A stretch of DNA of 64,000 nucleotides from Ichthyophis bannanicus (GCA_033557465.1 CM066033.1:1358707834-1358771833), one strand, 5' to 3'. Positions 33,486 to 45,046 are shown, counted from the stretch's first letter. Program-made: numbers and translations. The notes: a model not told the origin generated them from the letters alone.

Positions 33486-33500
33486 CGGGGGGGGGGGGGG
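33486..33500. repeat. Poly-G run
   Basis: A run of about 14 G after CC, followed by AGGGATCG. G-quadruplex-prone; also a place for assembly or sequencing error. Confidence 0.9.
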
Positions 33501-33689
33501 GAGGGATCGTAAATGCCACATGACAGCTCCCTGATCCCATGTATCAAACTGAAAAGAAATGTATAAATGAATATGTATGTCTCTGTAAGAACTTTGCTCA
33601 GTCCTTTTTGAAGCTTGACTAACTGGGCCTTGTGCACAATAAATTGGCTTGGACCCTGTAAATTGACTCCTGGATTTATTCATTGTCTG

Positions 33690-33892
33690 CACTTCGCTGC
33701 TACAGTACCTCTTCACAAAAGTGGTAGTAGGGAAGAGGTGTCAAACTACAGGACAGTAAGCCTTACCTCGGTGGCGGGAAATGTAATGGAGGCACTCCTG
33801 AAAGAGCAAATAATGAACTTTCTTGAAATAACAGATTGCATGACTCAAGACAATATGGTTTTACCAAAGGACGATCTTGTTCTTTGGTGACA
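33690..33892 (+). mobile_element. CR1-type LINE RT scrap
   Basis: Encodes PLHKSGSREEVSNYRTVSLT SVAGNVMEALLKEQIMNF and then QDNMVLPKDD. This is the YRPVSLTSV-GK segment of a CR1-type RT, distinct from the main CR1 family here (SVAGN instead of SVPGK). Truncated on both sides. Confidence 0.65.
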
Positions 33893-34083
33893 GTCTATGT
33901 TCTGCATTTTAACCAAGCTGAGGTATTCTGTTCATGTAGTTTCTATTTGACCCTGTCACTTGTTCTCTTTCCCCAGTAGGAGATGCAATGGTATTCTCTG
34001 AGATGTATTGGTTTAATATTTGCAGTGTTGCCTTTTGATAGGTAGGGTTTGGTGCTTTGTGAGTCCTGGTAGCGTTATGATAT
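33893..34083 (-). mobile_element. hAT-B element, part on the low side of ERV-1
   Basis: The minus strand matches hAT-A bases 58,735-58,930: ACCAGGACTCACAAAGCACC, CTACCTATCAAAAGGCAACA, AGAGAACAAGT, CAGAATACCTCAGCT. ERV-1 is inserted at 34,084, and the same element continues at 48,336. ATAT at 34,080-34,083 is the left copy of the ERV target duplication. Confidence 0.8.
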
Positions 34084-34727
34084 TGTAGCAGCAAAGCGCA
34101 GACAAACCAATGATACCAGGAGTCTGTTCAGAAGGTCCAAATCATTTATTTGTGCACAAGTCTCGAACCAGTCAATTTCAAAATGGCTGAGCAAAGTTTT
34201 CAAGCATTACAACAACTTTTATAGACTTCTGTTCCATTCTAGGTATAGAAAAACATTTCATTGGTCCCGGTACTCTCCCGTACCCTTCCATTGGTCCCGG
34301 TACTGATAAGTTCATCCAATTATGTCCCTTCAGTGGGCATGGCACCTGCATACCCCCCTTCTAGTCCCAATTACAATGGTCAGTTCATCAACTTGTTACT
34401 TTCACACTCTCAAGGCCATATAGCCAATTTGTGCATGCAGGGGAGCAGGGCTCTGCAACTCATCTGTCATCACTCCCAATTATATTCCTTGCAGATGTAC
34501 TTTTTCTTATCAGTAACTTTTAAACACATTTTTCTGTATTTTTCCATCTCTCAGTTTTGCTTACCTAAGTTAGTTTAGTTCTCTTACAGAGTTCTATCCT
34601 ACAATAGCAGCATATTGGGGGATGTGCAATCCTATGTGCCTCTCCACAGGCTTCATTTACAGGTCAAGCTAGCCATGCTGGCCTGCTTATGTCAGACACC
34701 GTGGATCACAGGCCTTCACCTGCCACA
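34084..34727 (-). repeat. ERV-1 3' LTR
   Basis: 644 bases. By eye it matches the 5' LTR at every position except for lacking a 10-base CTCCCGTACC repeat. On the minus strand TATAAAAG lies at 34,217-34,224 and the poly-A signal AATAAA at 34,145-34,150, giving U3-R-U5 order. Confidence 0.95.
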
Positions 34728-34738
34728 TTCCCCCCTTT
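34728..34738 (-). promoter_or_regulatory. ERV-1 polypurine tract
   Basis: The minus strand reads AAAGGGGGGAA directly before the TG of the 3' LTR, the expected plus-strand primer site. Confidence 0.85.
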
Positions 34739-34795
34739 GATTAATCTCACCCTATTACTTAATAAGGTGTGAGAGTTAAATCACCTTTAGAAGAA

Positions 34796-35057
34796 TCACA
34801 TCATGATTGAAGGATTTCGACTAGGGCTGGCTTTGTATAAAGCCATTATTTTAGTTGCGGTCTTCCGCTCTACTGTACTATCAATAGCATTATGAATGGA
34901 ACGCATACAACATGGGATTAAACATGGTAATAAGAAAATAACAGCAACAAGAATTAGTACTAAGACAATGAAAGTCTTAAATCCTCCCATCCAAGAGAAA
35001 AGGTTAGCAAACCAGTTAGGAAATTTCAATGAGTGCCAAGTCTGTACTGGCACATAA
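34796..35057 (-). pseudogene. env: ERV-1 env C-terminal fragment (membrane anchor)
   Basis: Encodes WHSLKFPNWFANLFSWMGGF, then the hydrophobic anchor FIVLVLILVAVIFLLPCLI with a following CC pair and a short cytoplasmic tail ending at 34,796. It is the end of the transmembrane subunit, cut from the rest by the L2-like LINE. The flanking ACATAA duplication (35,052-35,057 and 39,196-39,201) and the frame on both sides show a clean insertion. Confidence 0.9.
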
Positions 35058-35334
35058 TTTATTTATTTTTATTTATTTTATTTTACAGTTTTTATATACC
35101 GCGCTCTTTGGTATCAGCGCGGTTTACAGATAACAAATTTTGCATTAGAACAGTCTTTTGCTTACATTATAACAGTGTCTTTTGCTTACATTATAACAGG
35201 GTCAGTAACTTGGAGACAACATGGTAAACTATATACAATCTATATACAGAAAGATAAATTACATCTGGAAATTTACAGTTAAATTGGGTCATAAATTTGG
35301 GTGTGCAGAGCGTCTAGTTCGTGTTCTGTTATGG

Positions 35335-38300
35335 TTATGTTGTTGGAATGTCAGAGGCTGTGTGAGTGATTTGTGAGATGGGGGGAGGAGGTGTAGGGTT
35401 AGGGCCTAAAAGATGATGACAGAATAGGTAGTGTTTGAGGGCTTTTCTAAATTGAGAGAGGTCTTTTATTGATCGGATATGAGGAGGGAGATTATTCCAG
35501 CAAGTTGGAGCGAATAAGGTGAAGGCCCTGTCTCTGGTTGTTTGGTTACATTTAGTGTACTCCTTTGGTACGACAAGGGTATTGGCGGCTGCGGATCTTC
35601 TCAGTCTGTTCGTGGGGGTGTTGATAATAAGTGATGAGAGGGAAGGTGGGGCTATTTGATTGATTGCTTTAAAGGATAGCAGAAGTGCTTTGTAGGTTAT
35701 CCTGGCATGTAGGGGTAACCAGTGAAGCTCTGTTAGTATGGGGGTGATGTGGTCTCTACTGGATGTACCGCAGAGGATGCGGGCTGCTGAGTTCATCGCC
35801 AATTGGAGTGGGTTGAGGATGCTCTTGGGTAGACCATGCAGGATGACATTGGCATAGTCGAAATGAGGTGTTATAAGGGCTTGGAAGATTGTTCGGAAGT
35901 CATTGGAGGCGAGTAGTGGTCTTAAGGGTTTCAGTGTTCTCAATTTATAGTAAATGGATTTAACGGTCTGCTTTATGTGATCTTTGAAGGTCAGTTCTTG
36001 GTCGATGGTTACTCCCAGGTAGCGAATTGATGATTTACATGGTAATTCCGCATCTCTCACCTTCAAAGTTGCGGGTGGGGAGAATTTCTTATTCCTAGTT
36101 ACGAATAGGACTTCCGTTTTCTTGAAGTTTATTCGCAGGTTCTGGGATAGGAGCCAATCTGTAATCGCGTTGAAGCAGGCGATAATTGGGGAGAGGTCGG
36201 GGGCATTAATTTTTATTGGCGTGAATATCAGTATGTCATCTGCGTAGATCAAGCTGGAGGCGTTAAATGATTTGATGATTTCACAGATTGGTTGATATAT
36301 ATGTTAAATAGAAGAGCTGATAAAGAGGATCCCTGGGGTACACCCTGTTGTTGCTGGAAAGGATCAGAGGTTGAAGCTCCTATCCGCACCTGTTGCCAGC
36401 GGTTGTTTAGGTAGGATCTACACCATTCCCAAGCTGATTCCTGGACTCCCTTTTCTTTAAGACGGTGAAGAAGTTGTACATGGTTAACTGAGTCAAAAGC
36501 TGCTGAGATGTCAAGGAAGATGAGGATGAATCCATTTTCAATTTTGTCAATCCCTCTTGATAAAGTGTTGATGAGTAGTGTGAGAAGGGTTTCTATGCCA
36601 TGTGATTCACGGAATCCGTGTTGGCAGGGATCGAGAGGAGCTGAGGTATCTATATGCTGTTGCAATTGGATTTGTACCACCTTCTCGATGATTTTGGCTA
36701 GAAGGGGTATACTTGAAATTGGACGATATGAATCAGTTTTTGCTGGGTCGAGTTTATTGTTCTTCAGGAGAGGGCGTATTGAAGTTTGCTTGAGAGATGA
36801 AGGGAATGATCCGGTTGTGAAGGAAAGTTGCATGATAAGGGCAAGTATGGGGCTCAGTTCAGCACGCATTGTTCTGATCCAGTAGGCAGGGCATGGATCG
36901 TTTGGGGCTGTGGTAGTATTCAAGGTGGCAATAAGGTCAGTGATGGATTTCACTGTGGGGGCGACAAAATTTTTTAGAGGCTGAGTGATTGAGATGGGGT
37001 TAGGTATACAACTTGGAGTGGAATTCGTGTTAATGGATTTAGATTGAAGATAGTCAGCAAAAGCCTGAGGTGAATTGATATTGTTTGGTTGGAGGATGGT
37101 GCCTTGGTTAAGGATTTAGTGATGTTAAAGAGGTCTCGTGGTTTGTTCAGTGATCGGAGGAGGGTTTCTGTATGGTGTTCTCTCATCTTTTCAGCTATTT
37201 TCTCCCGGTGTTTCTTTAGGGCATTTTCGTAATCCATTTGGTCAATTGGAGCACGTGATTTGCGCCATTTTCTCTCTTGTTTTCTTAGGTTCTGGAGGGA
37301 TAGTCGTAGTTCAGTGGAGGAACCATGGTTTCGGGTTTCTTCTTTTTAGTGCTGTGCTGGATGCTGGTGGTCTTACTGAGGAAGGTATATGTGAAGAGGA
37401 GTTCAGGGTGTTGTACCAATTGTTGATCAATTCATCAAGGTCATTGGTTGGTAGACAAAGGGTTGGAAGAGTCTGGCTGATGAAGTCATCCTTGTTGAGC
37501 GTTTTGAAATGGGCTGTTGGACCTGATGAGATCAAATTTGTCTGTCTTGCTGGTATACTGTTTTTCTGAAATGGGATTTGGAAGGATAATAAATCATGAT
37601 CAGACCATGGGACAGGGGTATGAGATAGCTTAAAGTTGGTGTTCACCTGCAGGCTGAGGCGCACAAAATGAGGTCAAGGGGTTACCCTTGAGGTGATTAG
37701 GGGAGCTAACTAGCTGCGAGTAGTTGAGGTCAGCCATGGCATCAAGGAATGTGGTAGTAGAATGTCTATGGTGAAGTGAGGAGAGGTTAAAGTCGCCCAT
37801 TAACCAGTTGGATTTGCGTGGGCTTTCTGGGTTGCAGGCCAACTCTCTTATATTAGATAATTCTTCTGGTGGTGAGGATGGGGCTCTATATATGAGATTT
37901 AGGATGATATGTTTGTTGGCTATAGTAACTAGGTCCATGTGTGTGGTACTCTGGGTGGAAAGTAAACTAAATTGAAGGTTAGTTCGTGAAAGAATGAGGA
38001 CACCACCTCCTCTTCGGTCTGCTCTGTGACATGTGTGTATTGAGTATTCTGGTGGAATGAGTTGGTTTATAAGGACATTGTCTGTGTCCGCTAGCCATGA
38101 TTCTGTTACCATGAGGATGTCTAGTTTCAGCTTTGTGATGAGATCTGTAATGGCTGGCCCCTTTTTACGTACTGAGCGGGGCGTTGATGAGTGCACAGTT
38201 TAAGTTAGCATGTGAGGGAGCAGAATTAGGTTTAGAACTACTAACAGTGCTAAGGGAGATATATAGTAGATGAGAGTGCCTAACATGGTGTGGGTGTGGA

Positions 38301-38440
38301 GCTGAGTGATGATAGGAGGAATGATATCTTCTTCCTAGTCCATGCAATATGGGGATCTTGTGTGAGGTGGTGGGGAATGCTGCTGTATTTTGGGTGGTGT
38401 ATGTTAACAGATAGAGGCTAACTAATGCAAATAGGGAGAG
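35335..38440 (-). pseudogene. L2-like LINE ORF2: endonuclease and reverse transcriptase
   Basis: Endonuclease: NLNCALINA, LDILMVTESWLADTD, RGGGVLIL and LMGDFNLSSL (catalytic E and D-x-N of APE fold). RT: SYRPISSIPLLAKIIEK, HGFRESHGIETLLTLL, IFLDISAAFDSVNH, GVPQGSSLSALLFNIYIN, then YADDILIF at 36,230-36,250, so the catalytic YADD is present. C-terminus: LHWLPLHARITYKALL and LSQFRKALKHYLF, stop at 35,335. At least four frame changes (near 38,190, 37,650, 37,200 and 36,960-36,250) break one ~1,000-codon frame. Intact, this protein would nick DNA and prime reverse transcription of its own RNA. Confidence 0.9.
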
Positions 38441-38934
38441 AGCCATGTTTACAGCGATGGAAGGATACAATGTAAGGTAATACGGGTCTTTAGCAACAGT
38501 AAATGCAGATTAACTGGTTAGGTACAGAGCAGTGGAAATAGGTAACAATTGTATAAAAGCAGGCCTATCAGGTAGAAACAATGTGTTCTGTTAACAAGAT
38601 ACAGTAGCAAATCTTATTTTAAGGGAGGTCTGTTTGTAACAGAGTAACAAGGAGTGAAATTCTCTAGTATATTCAGGTCTACTGTTACCTTATAGATGGG
38701 GTAGAAGTGGGTTACATAGGTGAGTTTTAGGGTATATCAGAGTCTCAGGTTATTATTCAGAAGTTTTCTTGGCGCAGAAGGCAGATTCAGTTGTAGATGA
38801 GAGTCCTGGCTTCCCTCGTAGGGTTGCTGACGTGCCACTGCCTAAGGGCCACGCCAAAGGGCCCTCTGGCGAGGCCCTCAGGCGCGGGCCCGCAAGGCGC
38901 GGGTGCGCTTGCCGGCGGCACCTTTATAGAGGCC

Positions 38935-39195
38935 GCAGGGACCTCCCACAACCCGGATTGGGCTGGAGTGCAGGAGCGTGAAACCGAGGCTCCCCCTGTG
39001 CTCTACAGCGTCCTGGGTTCTCCACAAATGGCTGCTGGCTGTTTTACAAGACTTCTCCTGCCCGCGGCACACTTTAGTTAAGCCGCCGGGACCTCCCACA
39101 ACCCGGATTGGGCTGGAGTGCAGGAGCGGGAAACCGAGGCTCCCCCTGTGCTCTACCCCGACCGGGGAGCTCCACAAATGGCTGCTGGCTGTTTT
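38935..39195 (-). repeat. Two 150 bp repeats at the LINE 5' end
   Basis: ACCTCCCACAACCCGGATTG at 38,941 recurs at 39,091, exactly 150 bases later. The shared text runs through GGCTCCCCCTGTGCTCTAC to ACAAATGGCTGCTGGCTGTT. GC-rich and located at the LINE's 5' terminus, like promoter monomers. The outer copy ends precisely at the insertion point. Confidence 0.85.
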
Positions 39196-41081
39196 ACATA
39201 AGCATGTCTTTGCATATCTTTAGCAATTTCTTCAACTACTTGACCCTTATCATCTATTTTCAAACAGCAATTAGTTAGATTCAGTTTACCACATACTCCT
39301 CCTTCTGCTGCTAACAAATAATCAAGTGCTAAACGGTTCTGATATATAGCAGTGCGCATCTGAGTGCTTTGTCTAGCTAAAAGCATAAGAGCATGACTAG
39401 TTTCATTGGTTATTATTTCAACTACTGCTTGTAAGCGAATAATACGATTAATCATATAGATTGGAGTACGATAACCATACATACCATCATCATTCCAAGT
39501 GGCAGGCCCATAATACTCAATGATTCTTTCTGGTGGCCAATCATCACCTTGCCACTTCTCCCACTTGCCTATCTGTAAGGCTTCCCTTTTCTGTCTTAGT
39601 GCTCTCTTATGTCGGTGGGTAGTGTATACAGGGTATCCTAATTGTTCTCCATGTTCAGTGTTTAAAAGAAAGAAAGAAGGTCTGATGGTTCCTAAGACAC
39701 ATGCTCCTCCCCAGTGTGGTGGGAGTTGGGCATACGCTCGGTTTCCACAGATCCAATATAGGCCAGGTGGGGCTTGCCAGGCTTGGACTTTGGCAAGGTT
39801 AGTCCATAAACTAGCAAGTTCAGGAAATCTGGCTAATGGGTTAGGAGGTTCAGGGTGTCTGATTCCTGACCACCATGCTGTCTTTTTGGTCGTGGCATTA
39901 TAGTATTTCTGGCTAAGACAGACCAGCTGTCCTACCTTCTGAGTGAACTGGGGTCCAGTTCTGGCATAGCAAAGACGTCCAACGATTGAGTGCGCTAACA
40001 CCCATTCACTGGTAGTCTTGTGTAATTCAGTCTGATTGTAAACTAAAGAATAATTCAATTCTTGGGCTTCCCATGGCCACTGGTCTCCCATTTGGGTTCC
40101 GCCACAGAAATAGCAATCTGAGATCTTAAGACTAGATACTACTGCTCCGGCTAATTCTAGAAATAAATTCTGTGAAGGATGAGGGATCTCAAACTTATTT
40201 ACATGCATAGCTTCATAAAAGGTATTATGGATATGATATTTAGATGACTTGTGGGCTTGGGTATTCAATCTGATATACACAATGGTTCCTGGATCTATTG
40301 CCCCTCCAGCAATACGCAAACCAAACTTGTATCCTTGTTTCCATGCATGGGGGTTGTGTATACGTAAGTGTAAGGGGTTGCAAGCATCTTTCTGACATTT
40401 ATCATTTGTGGTTGGCTTGGTTAAGGTAGCCATTCGTTTATCTATTTTCTCATCAGTTATACCAGTATTCCAGGTAGCATAAAAAACACATCCCCAATAC
40501 GGGCAATAGTAATCTGCTGCTGGTGCAGTACTATAGCCTGGTTCCTTTTTACCTGTACACTTCCTCCATCCTGTGGCACCCTCCGGACACATGTACTTAT
40601 GGTCATTCCGATACGCTTTCTCCCATGTACCACAGGTGGAATAACTATCTCTATTAATGGCATTACATGCATCAAAATTCAAAACAGCAGGTTTAGTAAT
40701 GTCTTTAAGTGGTGGCGTAGCAGCTAATATAGGTCCATCTGCATCCTTCCATCTTATTTCCATCGTGTAATAGGATGGATTCTGATGCGGATTATAGCAT
40801 GCTCTGATTTTGCCATGAGTGCCAGGAGCTTCTGGGTCGCCAGGAGTCAGAACTGACTCGAAGGCACACATTGCATTTTTGCAAACATTTAGTTCAGTGG
40901 TGTTATAGATACACCGAGTCACTGTTCCCTTGCAGGTATAGTAAGAATGATAAATCAAAGTCTGAGTTACTTTCAGTCCAGTTCGAGTAGAAGTAATGCA
41001 GGCAGTGCATGGAGGTAGAGCATAAGTCTGTTCAAAACCTCCAAATAAGGCAACCAAGGCAAAGCAAAAGTAAAGATGCAT
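39196..41081 (-). pseudogene. env: ERV-1 env (surface and most of transmembrane subunit), split by LINE
   Basis: About 628 native codons follow an N-terminal signal peptide (hydrophobic YFCFALVALFGGF). The surface subunit is cysteine-rich with a CYFC (C-x-x-C, residues 323-326) motif. Two basic clusters, RHKR (490-493) and RQKR (496-499), mark the likely cleavage site. The transmembrane part has the heptad region, YQNRLALDYLLAAEGG and a C-x7-C-C motif (597-606). Residue ~629 is where LINE sequence starts, and the anchor lies at 34,796-35,057. Env would mediate receptor binding and fusion; here it lacks an attached membrane anchor. Bases 41,082-41,402 hold no ORF and would contain the splice acceptor region. 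Confidence 0.92.
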
Positions 41082-41402
41082 GTTGATGTTGATTGGAGTT
41101 CTTCTGGATCCTCAGCTTGCTGATCTTGATCACGACGGTCTTTTATTCTTCGTCCCGTTTGCTAATGAAGCAATTTAACGGGTGCTGAGTGTTGATTGAA
41201 GATCCTCAGGTTGTCCAGTACACATTAACCAACTTATTAGCAATTTCAGTTGGCTTGTGAAGTCTGGCTAGTCAATGTAGTATCAAAGTAGTGTGCCAAA
41301 TTGCACGCAAATTGGGTTCGTTGAAACAAAGCTGTTGCTGCATGGAAAACAGCAATCCTCTTCGAAAGACTTGGCTACTGCAAAGCACTTGTGATGAAGT
41401 GT

Positions 41403-41715
41403 CTAAGCTGCTGGTTGCCGTCTCAGAGTAACTCGCAAGGGTGTATCAGGATGCTGCTGTTCTGCCGTCCACTGCTCAGGTTCAGGATCAGCGGCGGGCT
41501 TGACTCTGCTGTGGTGGATCCAGGCGTCGATCTCGGCTACCTTTACTGCAGTTGGGGTAGACAGGATGACGGTGTACGGTCCCTTCCAATGGGGTTCCAA
41601 CGGTGTCTTCTTCCAATCTTTGATCCACACCGAGGTACCAGGCTGATAGGGATGCAAGGGTTCCGTCAAGTTGATAGGCAACTGGTCTTGGATCCACGCA
41701 TGGAGAGTCTGCAGA
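41403..41715 (-). pseudogene. pol: ERV-1 integrase C-terminal domain, out of frame
   Basis: Encodes LPINLTEPLHPYQPGTSVW, EPHWKGPYTVILSTPTAVKV and AWIHHSRVKPA. This is the SH3-like DNA-binding end of a gammaretroviral-type integrase, ending at 41,403. It is shifted relative to the catalytic core frame; the change occurs near 41,710-41,720. Confidence 0.88.
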
Positions 41716-42643
41716 ACAAACTAAGAGCTAGGAGTTCTTGTCTGGTTACTTCTGAACCAATTTGGGCTAAACTTCCTTTGACTCCCTGCACTATCGGCGG
41801 GGGTTTACCATACAAAACTTCAAAAGGGGAAAATCCTGTTGACTTTACAGGAGCTGAGCGTATTCTGAGTAAAGCTATTGGGAGCACTTGGGGCCACTTC
41901 AAGTGTGTCTCCTGACAAAGCTTGGACATTTGGGCTTTTAGGGTACGATTCATTCGCTCAACTTTCCCTGAACTCTGGGGTCTGTATGCAGTGTGGAGTT
42001 TCCATTGTATCTGCAAAGCTTTTGCTAACTGCTGAGTAACTTGGGAGATAAATGAGGGTCCATTGTCTGACCCTATTACTGCTGGAATTCCGAACCTAGG
42101 GACAATCTCTCTCATCAAGACTTTGGTAACTTCTCGGGCTTTCTCAGTTCTGGTTGGGAAGGCCTCTACCCACCCAGAGAAAGTACAAACTAATACTAAC
42201 ATGTAATGGTATCCATTGGCTCTTGGCATTTCGGTAAAATCAACTTGGAGGTTGTGCATGGGGGTGACACCTCCTGACTGAACTCGGGGTGCCGTTATAA
42301 GGCCTTGCTTGGCATTATTTTTGGCACAGGTTAGACACTGACGTGCTACTGAGGCTGATATGGTTGTCAACAAAGGGATGTAGAAATGTGGTCGGAGTGC
42401 TTTTTCCATAGCACTTTTTCCATAGTGGGTGGCTTCGTGGAAAGCTTTGACAAAGGATGGTCCTAACAATTCAGGAATTACTATCCGTCCAGGGAGTTGA
42501 CTGCCCTCTTCTGGTGGTAGCTCAATCCATCCATCTTTCAGTATTCCATCTTCTCTGTTACAGTAGTAATTCAATTCTTTGGTGGTATATCGTGGTGTCC
42601 ACAGATTCAGAGGTACTGGAAACAATGCTGCTTGCATTGGCAT
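41666..42643 (-). pseudogene. pol: ERV-1 integrase zinc-binding and catalytic core
   Basis: The HHCC module is seen at H69, H73, C103 and C106 (FHEATHYGKS ... RQCLTC) of this reading frame. The D,D-35-E triad is D135 (LQVDFTEM), D193 (IGSDNGPSF) and E229 (SGKVERMNRTL). All catalytic residues are kept. It is in the same frame as the RT-RNase H ORF and separated from it by a single TGA at 42,662-42,664. It would insert viral DNA into the genome. Confidence 0.92.
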
Positions 42644-42661
42644 AGCTTGTGGGGCAATCTG

Positions 42662-44560
42662 TCATGTCATAGCTGCTTGTCGTGCTGAGGCATCTGCACA
42701 TCTATTTCCTCGGGCAACTTCTCCTTTTCCTGCTTGATGTCCTCTACAATGCATAACAGCTACACGTGTTGGGGCCCAAACTGCATCAAGTAACATCAAT
42801 ATCTCGGGACCATATTTGACTGATTTTCCTCCAGATGTGATGAGCCCTCGTTCTTTATAGAGAGCTCCATGGGCATGCAAGGTAGTGAAGGCATATTTGG
42901 AATCTGTATATACATTTAGCACGAGTTTTTCTCCTAACAGTAATGCTCTGGTGAGTGCTATCAATTCGGCTTTCTGGGCTGATGTGCCTGAGGCTAGAGC
43001 TGATGATTCAACTACTTCGTGTTGAGTGACGACTGCATATCCGGCACAGCGTCGTCCATCAAGGATGAGACTGCTCCCATCAACATAATAGATCTGGTCA
43101 GGATTGTCTATGGGCACATCTGTCAAGTCGGGTCGACTGGAGAACACAGTTTCCATGACTTCGATACAGTCATGTTCTGGGAGTTCTTCACTGATGGGTA
43201 TCAAGGTGGCTGGGTTCAAGGCATGACTCACTTCAAGTTGTATCTGTGGGTTTTCACATAACATGCTCTGGTACTTCAACATTCGGGAATTGGTGAGCCA
43301 ATAATTTGCTTTCTGTTCCATAAGGGCAAGGACTGCATGTGGCACAGTGACTCGTATGTTCTGTCCTAGTGTGAGCTTGTCTGCTTCGCTCACTAGTAGC
43401 GCTGTAGCTGCAACTGCTCTCAAGCAAGGTGGCCATCCTTTGGCCACAGGGTCCAATTGTTTCGATAGGTATGCTACAGGTCGCTCCCAATTTCCCAATT
43501 TCTGAGTCAACATGCCTAAGGCATTTCCCTGTGCTTCATGTACAAACAAGTGGAAAGGCTTGTGGACATCTGGTAGTCCAAGTGCTGGTGATGACATCAA
43601 TTCTTCCTTTAATTTCTGGAAGGCTGTATCCTGCTCAAGTCCCCACTCCAGTGGTGACTTCTCTTCTCCTTTTGTGGCTTCATACAATGGTTTAGCAATT
43701 TGGGCAAAGTTGGGTATCCAGATTCGGCAATATCCTGCCGCTCCCAGAAAGGCTCTGACTTGCTTTCTGGTTGTTGGAGTTGGAATTCTGCATACTGCCT
43801 CTTTTCTTTCTCTGCCTAATCTTCTGCTTCCTTGGGTAATACGAAAACCCAAGTATTTCACCTCTTTTTGGCATAGCTGTGCCTTGGCTCTGGAAACTTT
43901 GTATCCAGCTTCATCTAGTAACTGCAAGAGGTCTTTGGTGGCTAGTATGCATTCACTTTCTGATATGGCAGCTATCAACAGATCATCCACGTATTGGAGA
44001 AGCACTCTCTTCCCCGGGGCCACTGGATAGCTTGAAAGGTCTTGATTCAGTGCAGCACTAAAGATGGTAGGCGAATTCTTGAATCCTTGGGGTAATCTTG
44101 TCCAGGTGAGTTGGCCCCCTCTTCCAGAGATGGGGTCCTGCCATTCAAAGGCAAACAATATCTGACTTACAGGGGCTAATCTTATGCAAAAGAATGCATC
44201 TTTTAAATCCAGTACAGTGAAATGGGTAGCTTCAGCAGGTATCAGTCCTAGAAGAGTGTAAGGATTGGGTACAACTGGATGTATAGTTTCAACTGCATCA
44301 TTTACTCTTCTCAAGTCTTGTACTGGTCGGTAGTCATCCGTCCCAGGTTTCTTTACTGGCAAAAGTGGAGTGTTCCATGGGGATTGACATACTTTTAGTA
44401 GGCCATACTCGAGCAATCTTTGTAGGTGGCGATGAATGCCTTCAATTGCAGCTCTTGGGAGAGGGTACTGTTTGACGTGCACTGGTGTAGCACTAGGTTT
44501 GAGGGTTACAATCACTGGAGCTATATGCTTGGCTAGGCCTGGGGACTGCCTTCTGCCCAT
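42662..44560 (-). pseudogene. pol: ERV-1 reverse transcriptase and RNase H
   Basis: 632 codons. RT: YPLPRAAIEG, CQSPWNTPLLPVKKPG, YRPVQDLRRVN, VLDLKDAFF (D118) and LLQYVDDLLIAA (YVDD, 190-193). RNase H: YYVDGSS (D493), SAQKAELIAL (E531) and VYTDSKY (D552), with the last Asp in GNRCADAS. All catalytic residues are present. The N-terminal frame differs from the protease frame, with overlap at 44,533-44,560. The ORF ends at an in-frame TGA before integrase. The MGRR start is only the first in-frame Met; the true protein would come from a gag-pro-pol precursor. Confidence 0.93.
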
Positions 44561-45046
44561 ACTCCAGGTGGGGCATGAATGTTCTTTAAAGTTTGTTCAA
44601 AATAAGTGTCTTGGATAGAATCATCGATGTAATACCTCCATTCTTCTTCTCGGGGAACTGTCAGCAGCATTATTCCTGCTGGTTTGGCTTGGGGATTTAC
44701 TGTCATTTGCATTTCTCCTTGTTCAGAGAAGGATATTTGTGCTTGAAGTTTGGCTAACATATCTCGTCCCAGTAGTGGCACTGGACATTCGGGCATGTAA
44801 AGGAATTGATGAGTTATTTGCTGTCCTCCTAGACTGCATATACGATTCTGAAGAAAAGATTTTGTAGCTTTGGCACCAGTTGCTCCTATAATGGTGACTG
44901 CTTTTGTAGAAAATGGGGCTATCTTTTTGTCTATTACTGAATGTTGTGCTCCAGTATCAACCATAAAGTCCATAATTTTGGTCTCCTATTTGTATTCCGA
45001 CCATAGGCTCCTGGAGACCTAAAGCAAACTTGGAGCCCGGTCTGTC
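44533..45046 (-). pseudogene. pro: ERV-1 protease
   Basis: MDFMVDTGAQHSVID holds the aspartic protease DTG; FLYMPECPVPLLGRDML is the second conserved block. Directly after the gag TAG (45,047-45,049) the reading frame is open (DRPGSKFALGLQEPMVG) but leaves the protease frame near 44,975-44,990, where CAAAATT has one more A than the ERV-2 equivalent suggests. A second frame change occurs near 44,540-44,560, before RT. Gag-pro linkage through a stop codon is the gammaretroviral plan. Confidence 0.9.

Larger units (their letters stand above)
35058..39195 (-). mobile_element. L2-like LINE inserted in ERV-1 env, near full length
   Basis: Length 4,138 bases with a 6 bp ACATAA duplication. Its 3' end (low coordinates) has the hairpin ACCGCGCT...AGCGCGGT, then TATATAAAAACTG and (TAAA)n. 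The 5' end (high coordinates) carries two ~150 bp repeats. ORF2 is read in pieces: APE-type endonuclease (37,630-38,470), linker (36,974-37,664), RT (36,249-36,953) and RT end/C-terminus (35,335-36,252). No separate ORF1 is seen. The clade call (L2-like) rests on the RT and tail pattern. Confidence 0.9.

Noticed and set aside
42655..42670. In-frame TGA between ERV-1 RNase H and integrase as a programmed or selenocysteine codon
   Set aside because: No retrovirus of this type uses a stop there, there is no context for recoding, and other breaks exist in the same pol. An ordinary mutation is simpler.
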